Origin: Cyclobacteriaceae bacterium
Lineage (GTDB): Bacteria > Bacteroidota > Bacteroidia > Cytophagales > Cyclobacteriaceae
Assembly: GCA_013140395.1 (NCBI GenBank)
Contig: JABFSY010000360.1
Span: forward strand, 1-5,794
Length of the DNA: 5,794 bases
Direction: 5' to 3'
Shown here in pieces: positions 1 through 4,317 of this stretch (the stretch's first letter is position 1; the number at the start of each line of letters is the position of its first letter). A program made the position numbers and the translations under genes. The notes beneath the pieces were generated by a model. The model was not told the origin of the DNA. It worked only from the letters and a program-made list of their open reading frames with translations, and did not search any database.

Positions 1-802
1 CCTTTATCCTACTTCTAAGAAATGGAATGATTATTTCATCTCCAGAGGATATAGTAGTAAAGATGTAAAAGACATGGAGTTGGGTCTATTTATTAAAAAT
101 GACTACCCGTCATGGGTTTCCATTGAAGATAGAACAGAAGACCCCTACGATCAGTTTCGTGAAGAATTGAAAGACAGAAATTGTAGTCAGACTGAGATAG
201 AAGACTTAATATCAATATTGAAAAAAGATTATAGAATAGGTAGGACTAATATTATTACTATTCCTTATCGCAGCGGAGGAGTAATTAAGGGTTTTAAATT
301 TAGAAAATTAGACTACTTTCTTTTTGAGGATGATTTTGATGAATCTGAACGAAAAGAAATAGACGCAGCTCCCAAATATTTAAATAACGTAGGACTTGAT
401 AAGGTAGGATGCTTCTTTAATATCTCTGGATTAACAGGAGATAAGGATCTGGTAATAGTAGAGGGAGAACTGGATGCTTTACACGCTACAGTAAAAGGAT
501 TAGATAATGTAGTAGCCTTAGGAGGAAATAGTGTAAGCTCAGAGCAAGTAAGAGACGCAATAAAGAAGGGAGCTAAGAAGTTTACTATCTGTTTAGACAG
601 AGAACCAGATAAAGAGGAGGAGACCGCTAAGGCTATAGATAGAGCCATAGAGGTAATATTAGCGGAGGGAGTAAACAAAGTTTATATAGTAACACTACCA
701 GACTTAGGAGGAGGTAAAACAGACCCAGACAGGCTAATAAAGGAGAGAGGAGTAGAGGCTTTTAAACAGTCTATATCTGAGGCAATCTCCTGCTATCAGT
801 AA
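1..802 (+). CDS. DnaG-like TOPRIM primase, 5' end outside the window (mobile-element or phage type)
   Basis: The reading frame is open from base 2, so the ATG at 74 is internal; 266 residues are visible. The first residues, including YFISRGYSSKDVKDMELG, match the DnaG core segment that reads like 'YLKSRGLSEETIKRFRLG'. Next come IPYRSGGVIKGFKFR and PKYLNN, which occupy the place of DnaG's 'FPI.D..G.viGFGGR' and 'PKYLNSPET'. The TOPRIM fold follows: VEGELDAL (458-481) carries the catalytic Glu, and CLDREPD (590-610) stands where DnaG has DGD, here as Asp-x-Glu. DPDRLIKERGVEAF near the end corresponds to DnaG's 'DPDTLVRKEGKEAF'. Primases of this family make RNA primers for DNA replication; a CHC2 zinc finger would be expected upstream, outside the window. 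The protein stops right after TOPRIM, without the DnaB-interaction domain of a chromosomal DnaG. Codon use (ATA, AGA/AGG, GGA) differs from the dcw genes, which suggests transfer. Family assignment is strong; the mobile-element origin is inferred. Confidence 0.82.
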   Translation, partial: LYPTSKKWNDYFISRGYSSKDVKDMELGLFIKNDYPSWVSIEDRTEDPYDQFREELKDRNCSQTEIEDLISILKKDYRIGRTNIITIPYRSGGVIKGFKFRKLDYFLFEDDFDESERKEIDAAPKYLNNVGLDKVGCFFNISGLTGDKDLVIVEGELDALHATVKGLDNVVALGGNSVSSEQVRDAIKKGAKKFTICLDREPDKEEETAKAIDRAIEVILAEGVNKVYIVTLPDLGGGKTDPDRLIKERGVEAFKQSISEAISCYQ

Positions 803-846
803 AACCAGACTAACCTATATAAATGTAAAGCTATCCAGGAGGCTGG

Positions 847-865
847 AGGGGGCTTACGGCCCCCT
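847..865 (+). terminator. GC hairpin after the primase gene, possible terminator
   Basis: AGGGGGC (847-853) and GCCCCCT (859-865) form a perfect 7-bp stem with the 5-nt loop TTACG, 44 bases after the primase stop. The following bases (ATAAATAGTTG) are AT-rich but hold no T run, so intrinsic termination is possible but not convincing. It could also be a structural mark at the edge of a mobile element. Confidence 0.4.
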
Positions 866-903
866 ATAAATAGTTGAACTTCCATAAGCAGTACATTACA
901 GAA

Positions 904-962
904 CTAGATAATTCGTATTAGTTTCTGTACCCCATTTGTACCTCGAAAAATCCCTAGATAAT
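904..962. repeat. Short direct repeats in the primase-exported protein spacer
   Basis: CTAGATAAT occurs at 904-912 and again at 954-962, exactly 50 bp apart. Between them TGTACC occurs at 926-931 and 937-942, 11 bp apart. The 803-1026 spacer has no plausible gene. Direct repeats of this kind can mark recombinase arm sites or an insertion edge, but they are short enough to be chance. No integrase gene is in the window. Confidence 0.3.
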
Positions 963-999
963 GGTTTTCAGCAAAGGTAGGTTAGGATGGTAATAGGGT

Positions 1000-1007
1000 T
1001 ACATTTG
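1000..1007 (+). promoter_or_regulatory. Possible Bacteroidetes-type -7 promoter element
   Basis: TACATTTG matches the Bacteroidetes -7 consensus TAnnTTTG and lies 19 bases before the ATG at 1027. No TTTG-like -33 element is seen at the expected distance upstream, so this rests on one half of the promoter only. Confidence 0.3.
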
Positions 1008-1026
1008 AAGTAACTAGAACTTCTAA

Positions 1027-1548
1027 ATGCAACGATTAGCTTTTTTTATCTCTATTATCCTTTTATTCTCCGCAACAATCAATGCAAATGCTCAATCAAA
1101 TGGACTTGGAAAAAGACACGAACCTCGTGATCATCCAAAACAGAAGTCTGTTCTAAGCGAGGGATCTAAAACACCACTTGTCTTTTACTTTGAGAGATAC
1201 GAGAGATGGGAGTCAATCGATAATCTGAATTTCAAACGCAAGAAATTCAAGAAAAAATTGCAAATTGTTTGCTTACCCGATTCAAAACGCATTTTCTTCC
1301 ATTTGAATGATGGAAGATGGGATCTTACGTTCAGATCTTATTTTGAAGTCGGTGAGGATGAAATGGAGAATCTTTTAAATACTTTTGATCAAAACGAACC
1401 GCCAGTATACTCAGCTTTACACTTAGCGGAATCAGGATATTTTGTTGAATTCTACCTCTTTCATAAAAATAAAGGAGCACAGGTATATATGCACTGCACA
1501 GGAGTAGATGGTAAGTCATTTGTCATATATGGATCAATGAAATTTTAA
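1027..1548 (+). CDS. Exported protein of unknown function, 173 aa
   Basis: I do not recognise the family. The N-terminus is a typical Sec signal peptide: a basic MQR, a hydrophobic core at about residues 4-16 (LAFFISIILLFSA), then an Ala-x-Ala site with probable cleavage after residue 22 (NANA/QSNG). There is no lipobox cysteine, so the mature protein of about 151 residues should be periplasmic or secreted rather than a lipoprotein. The segment after the signal is polar and basic (GLGKRHEPRDHPKQK). The rest alternates charged and aromatic residues and looks like a compact beta-rich fold, with two cysteines (in QIVCLP and YMHCTG). No catalytic motif or repeat is visible. The ATG at 1027 is chosen because it gives the complete signal peptide; there is no Shine-Dalgarno sequence, as is common in Bacteroidetes. 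It stands alone, with more than 100 non-coding bases on each side. The gene itself is well supported by the signal peptide; the function is unknown. Confidence 0.7.
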   Translation: MQRLAFFISIILLFSATINANAQSNGLGKRHEPRDHPKQKSVLSEGSKTPLVFYFERYERWESIDNLNFKRKKFKKKLQIVCLPDSKRIFFHLNDGRWDLTFRSYFEVGEDEMENLLNTFDQNEPPVYSALHLAESGYFVEFYLFHKNKGAQVYMHCTGVDGKSFVIYGSMKF

Positions 1549-1634
1549 ATTTTCTGTATAGTTCATCATGAAGAGTGAGTCGATAGATTTATAGAAGTGA
1601 CTTCAATTTAGATCATTAAAATATTTAGCAATCA

Positions 1635-1648
1635 GACAAATATTTGTC
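1635..1648. promoter_or_regulatory. 14-bp perfect palindrome, possible operator
   Basis: GACAAATATTTGTC is a perfect 14-bp palindrome ending 13 bases before the ATG at 1662. It contains TATTTG, close to a Bacteroidetes -7 element, so a dimeric repressor bound here could block a promoter. A second small inverted repeat, GAAGT-G-ACTTC, lies at 1594-1604. No regulator gene is evident nearby. Confidence 0.35.
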
Positions 1649-1661
1649 AAACTAGGAATTT

Positions 1662-1877
1662 ATGAAAATAGCAATTAAAATTATTGACATTCACAAAATT
1701 AAAACAGAGGAAATAGATAATCTTTTTGGAGCTAAACCAATTGGTGAGCTTGAGTATATTCCATCTGAATTAGCTACGATGTTAAACGAAATTATTTTTG
1801 AGTTTAGTTACACCCATAAAGAAACGCTACCAGAATATCTAAAGGAACGTAATGTAACTGGACGTATTCTTCAGTAA
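1662..1877 (+). CDS. Small protein of unknown function, 71 aa
   Basis: This short open frame starts at an ATG preceded by AGGA (1654-1657), a plausible though close ribosome binding site, and ends at TAA 1875-1877. The product is acidic to neutral with no signal peptide or membrane segment; the N-terminus (MKIAIKIIDIHKIK) looks like a beta strand and the middle (PSELATMLNEIIFEF) like a helix. I recognise no family or motif. Codon use is AT-rich like the exported protein gene upstream. It may be a true small gene, a fragment of a larger one, or chance. The palindrome just upstream makes an independently regulated small gene slightly more likely. Confidence 0.45.
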   Translation: MKIAIKIIDIHKIKTEEIDNLFGAKPIGELEYIPSELATMLNEIIFEFSYTHKETLPEYLKERNVTGRILQ

Positions 1878-2049
1878 ACGCTTGATCAACATTTAAGATG
1901 TCGCCAATATGAAAGCGTATACCAAACACATTTCTTTGTTTAACTAGTCGTCCCTTAAAAACTCATTTTTAGGTAGTATAGATTTTGGGTAAAGTCCAAG
2001 TTCGTTTTCAAGAGCCTTGTTACTGCTTGAAAAAGTTGACTCCTTAGTT

Positions 2050-2072
2050 ATTGTTGGTCTCCGACCAACAAT
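2050..2072. repeat. Perfect 10-bp-stem hairpin with 3-nt loop
   Basis: ATTGTTGGTC (2050-2059) and GACCAACAAT (2063-2072) are perfect inverted repeats around TCC. No T run follows on either strand, so it is unlikely to be a simple intrinsic terminator. A short-loop hairpin of this type resembles dispersed intergenic hairpins of Bacteroidetes, from memory only. It lies 77 bases before the GC-rich element and may be part of the same repeat unit. Confidence 0.6.
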
Positions 2073-2148
2073 CTCCCCCTCGTTTTCTTGCGCAGCACCT
2101 TTTAAAAGTCTTTTCTTTTTCAAGGCTAGCTGTTTGCCAACATCCACT

Positions 2149-2262
2149 GCGGCAGGGATTGAGCGGTCTGTTTGAGCTCAGCCTTCGCTGCGGCTGGTGG
2201 GCCGAAGGCTGGCGAGTAGCGAAAGCCCGGTGTTCGGCCTGCCTTTCCGGAGCATGAGCTCC
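2149..2262. repeat. GC-rich structured intergenic element
   Basis: This GC-rich block sits in AT-rich flanks and shows nested inverted repeats. The outer pair is GGCAGG (2151-2156) with CCTGCC (2238-2243). Inside it CAGCCTTCG (2179-2187) pairs perfectly with CGAAGGCTG (2203-2211) around a 15-nt loop. Just after the outer pair, GGAGC (2249-2253) and GCTCC (2258-2262) pair around ATGA. TTGAGC is repeated at 2159-2164 and 2172-2177. The arrangement (GGGATTGAGCGG, then a variable hairpin, then GTAGCGAAAGCCCG, then GGCCTGCC) resembles an intergenic element I recall from many Bacteroidetes genomes, where it is often wrongly translated into small proteins; I cannot verify this here. It could be a REP-like repeat mobilised in trans or a structured RNA. 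Confidence 0.55.
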
Positions 2263-2278
2263 CATTTTAACCCACTTT
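2262..2278 (-). promoter_or_regulatory. Possible inverted pair of MraZ boxes
   Basis: Read on the - strand this gives AAAGTGG, GTT, AAAATGG: one perfect and one 6-of-7 copy of the heptamer that forms the mraZ operator, with the same 3-bp spacer and 10-bp period. It lies about 127 bp upstream of the main operator in the opposite orientation. It also abuts the GC-rich element, so it may be a coincidence of that element's edge. Confidence 0.3.
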
Positions 2279-2312
2279 TTTTCTAAAGAATAGTTGCCTC
2301 ATTGCCCTAAAT

Positions 2313-2332
2313 GGCAGGCCGGGCAGCCGCCC
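2313..2332 (+). other. GC hairpin with a possible alternative long-range pairing
   Basis: GGGC (2321-2324) and GCCC (2329-2332) form a 4-bp stem with loop AGCC, followed by AAAAA-CCCG-TTTTT (2333-2346). Overlapping it, GGCAGGCCG (2313-2321) is the exact reverse complement of CGGCCTGCC (2235-2243) in the GC-rich element, so it could compete for the strand that otherwise pairs with 2151-2156. Whether any transcript covers both is unknown. Confidence 0.35.
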
Positions 2333-2404
2333 AAAAACCCGTTTTTATACCCTGATCTATATCAAACAGGTATTATTCAGTCATTTTTTAAGAATAAATG
2401 TAAA

Positions 2405-2431
2405 AAAGTGGGGTAAAGTGGTTGAAAGTGG
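2405..2431 (+). promoter_or_regulatory. MraZ operator: three AAAGTGG boxes on a 10-bp period
   Basis: AAAGTGG occurs perfectly at 2405-2411, 2415-2421 and 2425-2431, each followed by a 3-bp spacer (GGT, TTG, TGG). Direct repeats of this heptamer with 3-bp spacers are the known MraZ binding site upstream of mraZ in mollicutes, and TGGG-type repeats on the same 10-bp period serve in E. coli. The 10-bp period puts all boxes on one face of the helix, suiting the ring-shaped MraZ oligomer. A degenerate copy (AAAATTA) follows in phase at 2435. The array ends 50 bases before the mraZ ATG at 2482 and should mediate autoregulation of the cluster. No clear promoter consensus was found; TATTAT at 2371-2376 is a weak -10 candidate. 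Confidence 0.88.
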
Positions 2432-2481
2432 TGGAAAATTACTTACGTTTGTTTAGGAGAAAAAGGCAACCACTACAGTCT

Positions 2482-2931
2482 ATGACTTTCTTCACTAGCG
2501 AATACGAAAGTAAACTTGATGCCAAAGGCAGGCTTGTACTGCCTGCGCGGATCAAAGCCCAGCTACCCGCCACAGGCGAGGACAGCCAGGAGCTTGTCAT
2601 CCGCAGAGGCTTTGAGCCATGCTTAATAGTGTATCCGATGGTGGAGTTCAAGAAAGTCTTCTCAAAAATTTCAGGTCTCAGCGAGTTCAACGAAGAGTAC
2701 CGCAAACTCCAGCGGAACTTTTTGTCGGGGGTAGTAACAGTAGAGTTAGACGGCAACGGCCGCTTCCTCATCCCCAAGAACATGCTCACCTACGCGCAGA
2801 TTGAAAAAGATGCGATGTTGGTAGGCACAGGAAGCAAAGTTGAGATTTGGAATCCATCAGTCTATGAGAAGCAATTGATCCAAGACCCAAGTGAGTTGTC
2901 GAAACTGGCAGAGAAATACCTCAATGAGTAG
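2482..2931 (+). CDS. mraZ: MraZ transcriptional regulator of the dcw cluster
   Basis: MraZ is a DNA-binding protein with two SpoVT-AbrB-like (swapped-hairpin) domains that forms a ring oligomer and controls the mraZ-led division cluster. The 149-residue length fits the family (about 150). The first domain begins FTSEYESKLDAKGRLVLPARIK with the DxxGR signature at residues 13-17. The second carries VELDGNGRFLIPKNM with DGNGR at 90-94 and ends GTGSKVEIWNP, the usual MraZ ending of the second domain. The start is set at ATG 2482 because family members begin just before this FxSEYE segment. A GTG at 2422 in the same frame would place the start inside the operator and add 20 basic residues foreign to the family. 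AGGAG at 2455-2459 is too far upstream to be a normal ribosome binding site. The stop TAG directly abuts the rsmH ATG, so the two are cotranscribed. Confidence 0.95.
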   Translation: MTFFTSEYESKLDAKGRLVLPARIKAQLPATGEDSQELVIRRGFEPCLIVYPMVEFKKVFSKISGLSEFNEEYRKLQRNFLSGVVTVELDGNGRFLIPKNMLTYAQIEKDAMLVGTGSKVEIWNPSVYEKQLIQDPSELSKLAEKYLNE

Positions 2932-3846
2932 ATGACAATGGGCGCTACTTATCACAAGCCCGTCATGCTCAGCGAATGTATTGATGCACTAAACATTAGG
3001 CCAAATGGCATCTATGTAGATGTGACTTTTGGTGGAGGTGGTCACAGTTTAAAGATTCTCGAGCAATTGACAGAAGGCAGGTTGATTGCTTTTGATCAGG
3101 ATGAAGATGCCAAGAGGCAGGCGGATAATATTCAGAGTCGTTCTTTTACATTTTGTCAGGCGAACTTCAGATACATGAAGCAGTATTTGAAGTTGAATGG
3201 AGTAATCAAGGTCAATGGTATTCTTGCCGATTTAGGAGTTTCGTCACACCAGATTGATTCGGCCGAACGAGGTTTCTCTACCCGATTTGATGGTCCACTA
3301 GATATGCGCATGGATAAAAAAGGGTCGGTAAGTGCAGCCAAAATATTGAATGAGTATTCGGAAGCGGACTTGCATAAGATGTTGGGCATTTATGGGGAGG
3401 TGAAAAATGCGAAGACGCTGGCGGCATTGATTGTAAAGCAGAGGGCTTTAAAAAAATTTGATCGGATAAACGATCTGATCGGTTTGCTGAAGACAGTTGC
3501 TCCACGAGGAAAGGAATTTAAGTATTTCGCCCAGGTGTTTCAAGCCTTGCGCATCGTAGTGAATGAAGAGATGCAGGCGCTTGAAGATTTTTTGCACCAA
3601 TGTGGCGAGGTGATGGAAAAGGGCGGAAGGCTGGTGGTGATGAGTTACCACTCGTTGGAAGACAGGTTGGTGAAGAACTACATTAACAGTGGTAAAATGT
3701 ATGGTGAAGTGGAGAAAGATTTTTACGGAAATAAAGTAAGGCCTTTTGAAGCGATCAATCGAAAACCGATTGAAGCATCAGAAGAAGAAGTAAATGAAAA
3801 TAACAGAGCAAGGAGCGCAAAGTTGAGAGTAGCAGAAAGAGTATAG
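2932..3846 (+). CDS. rsmH: 16S rRNA (cytosine(1402)-N(4))-methyltransferase RsmH (MraW)
   Basis: RsmH is a cytoplasmic SAM-dependent methyltransferase that N4-methylates C1402 in the decoding centre of 16S rRNA. The 304 residues are full length for the family. Residues 7-13 (YHKPVML) are the usual opening. DVTFGGGGHS (30-39) is the SAM-binding motif I, FDQD (54-57) carries the acidic residue that holds the SAM ribose, and ILADLGVSS with RGFSTRFDGPLDMRMD is the RsmH signature. QALRIVVNEEMQAL and MSYHSLEDRLVK follow, and the C-terminus NNRARSAKLRVAERV is typical. The start at 2932 directly follows the mraZ stop; ATG 2938 (MGATYHKPV) is an equally possible start, and neither has a clear ribosome binding site, suggesting translational coupling. 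The TAG stop overlaps the first base of the heptamer palindrome in the downstream spacer. Confidence 0.97.
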   Translation: MTMGATYHKPVMLSECIDALNIRPNGIYVDVTFGGGGHSLKILEQLTEGRLIAFDQDEDAKRQADNIQSRSFTFCQANFRYMKQYLKLNGVIKVNGILADLGVSSHQIDSAERGFSTRFDGPLDMRMDKKGSVSAAKILNEYSEADLHKMLGIYGEVKNAKTLAALIVKQRALKKFDRINDLIGLLKTVAPRGKEFKYFAQVFQALRIVVNEEMQALEDFLHQCGEVMEKGGRLVVMSYHSLEDRLVKNYINSGKMYGEVEKDFYGNKVRPFEAINRKPIEASEEEVNENNRARSAKLRVAERV

Positions 3847-3903
3847 TTGTTGGTTATCCGTTGTTCGTTAGTCGCGAACAATGGATAACGAACAACCAAC
3901 AAC
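3846..3903. repeat. 58-bp palindrome made of eight heptamers
   Basis: The left arm is four head-to-tail heptamers GTTGTTG, GTTATCC, GTTGTTC, GTTAGTC (3846-3873). After a central GC, the right arm is four heptamers in opposite sense: GAACAAT, GGATAAC, GAACAAC, CAACAAC (3876-3903). Read on the - strand the right arm is GTTGTTG, GTTGTTC, GTTATCC, ATTGTTC, so both arms share a GTTRTYC-like unit. The arms pair well, with one 7-base unit unpaired on the 3' side and a single G-T wobble. It fills nearly the whole rsmH-ftsL spacer. Transcribed, it would form a long hairpin within the operon. There is no T run, so termination is unlikely; mRNA processing, stability, or a mobile repeat are possible. Confidence 0.85.
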
Positions 3904-3912
3904 GAAAAAAGA

Positions 3913-4317
3913 ATGGAAAACAAATTCAGAATAGAGCCACCACAAAAAGCAAATGAGCCACGCGTGAAGCCTGCAGTCAAGGCTAGCGGTAATGGCAAAA
4001 GTGTTTTTTCGGGGCTAGAGAAGCGGCTGAAGTTAGAGAGCTATTTTGAAGATGGATTTCCGGTGCAATACCTGCCCAAAATATTGTTTGTCGTGTTGTT
4101 GAGTTTGATCTACATCAGTAACACGCACTATGCTGAAAAAACGACCCGTCAAATAGATCGTGCCCAAACGGAAGTTCAAGATCTGCGAGCCGATTATACC
4201 ACGCTCAAATCGGACGTCATGTTTGCAAGTAAACAAAGTGAAGTAGCAAGACGAGTGAAGCCATTAGGGTTAAAGGAAAGTTTAAACCCACCTTTTAAAA
4301 TAGTAGTGAAAAACTAA
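3913..4317 (+). CDS. ftsL: FtsL-like cell division protein (Bacteroidetes type)
   Basis: This is a 134-residue single-pass (bitopic) membrane protein in the position where ftsL sits in dcw clusters, between rsmH and ftsI. A basic, Pro-rich cytoplasmic N-terminus of about 50 residues precedes one transmembrane helix at about 53-70 (YLPKILFVVLLSLIYISN). A periplasmic coiled coil of about 75-112 follows (TTRQIDRAQTEVQDLRADYTTLKSDVMF), then a short tail ending LKESLNPPFKIVVKN. FtsL proteins recruit and activate the septal FtsW-FtsI synthase through such a coiled coil with FtsB. Sequence conservation in this family is low, so the call rests on topology, length and gene order. The N-terminal cytoplasmic part is longer than in E. 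coli FtsL, as I recall for Bacteroidetes. The ATG at 3913 follows the heptamer palindrome by nine bases with only an A-rich leader. The TAA stop overlaps the ftsI ATG (TAATG). Confidence 0.85.
   Translation: MENKFRIEPPQKANEPRVKPAVKASGNGKSVFSGLEKRLKLESYFEDGFPVQYLPKILFVVLLSLIYISNTHYAEKTTRQIDRAQTEVQDLRADYTTLKSDVMFASKQSEVARRVKPLGLKESLNPPFKIVVKN

Larger units (their letters stand above)
1878..2481. other. Gene-free spacer of about 600 bp upstream of mraZ
   Basis: No reading frame here looks like a real protein. Just after the stop at 1877, ACGCTT (1878-1883) and AAGCGT form a loose inverted repeat with a long loop. The stretch from 1920 to 2049 is plain AT-rich sequence in which I see nothing. 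From 2050 on it holds a perfect hairpin, a GC-rich structured element, a small GC hairpin, and the MraZ operator, each listed separately. The sharp change from AT-rich to GC-rich at about 2148 and back at about 2263 suggests an inserted repeat. Confidence 0.7.

Noticed and set aside
74..802. ATG at 74 as the start of the primase gene
   Set aside because: The frame is open without a stop to the window edge, and the residues before 74 match the DnaG core (YFISRGYS), so the true start is upstream of the window.
1944..2147. 67-aa frame on the - strand
   Set aside because: It starts with a GTG at the edge of the GC-rich element and runs through the 10-bp-stem hairpin; no family resemblance, ribosome binding site or other support.
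2044..2265. Overlapping frames of about 70 aa on both strands
   Set aside because: They are translations of the structured GC-rich element, rich in Arg, Ala, Cys and Trp, of the kind often mis-annotated as small proteins.
2342..2376. Sigma70-like promoter TTTTTA to TATTAT before mraZ
   Set aside because: The spacing of about 23 bp is too long, and no matching Bacteroidetes -33/-7 pair is present, so no promoter is called.
2405..2431. Regular repeats as a small CRISPR or satellite array
   Set aside because: Seven-bp units with 3-bp spacers directly upstream of mraZ match the MraZ operator; CRISPR repeats and spacers are much longer.
2422..2481. GTG at 2422 as the start of mraZ
   Set aside because: It lies inside the MraZ operator and adds 20 basic residues not found in the family; ATG 2482 gives the normal N-terminus and length.
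3846..3903. The rsmH-ftsL palindrome as a rho-independent terminator
   Set aside because: No T run follows and the downstream ftsL and ftsI genes belong to the same cluster, so termination here is not expected.
3723..3998. 91-aa - strand frame with a hydrophobic stretch
   Set aside because: It is antisense to rsmH and ftsL and covers the heptamer palindrome; the real genes on the + strand explain the region.
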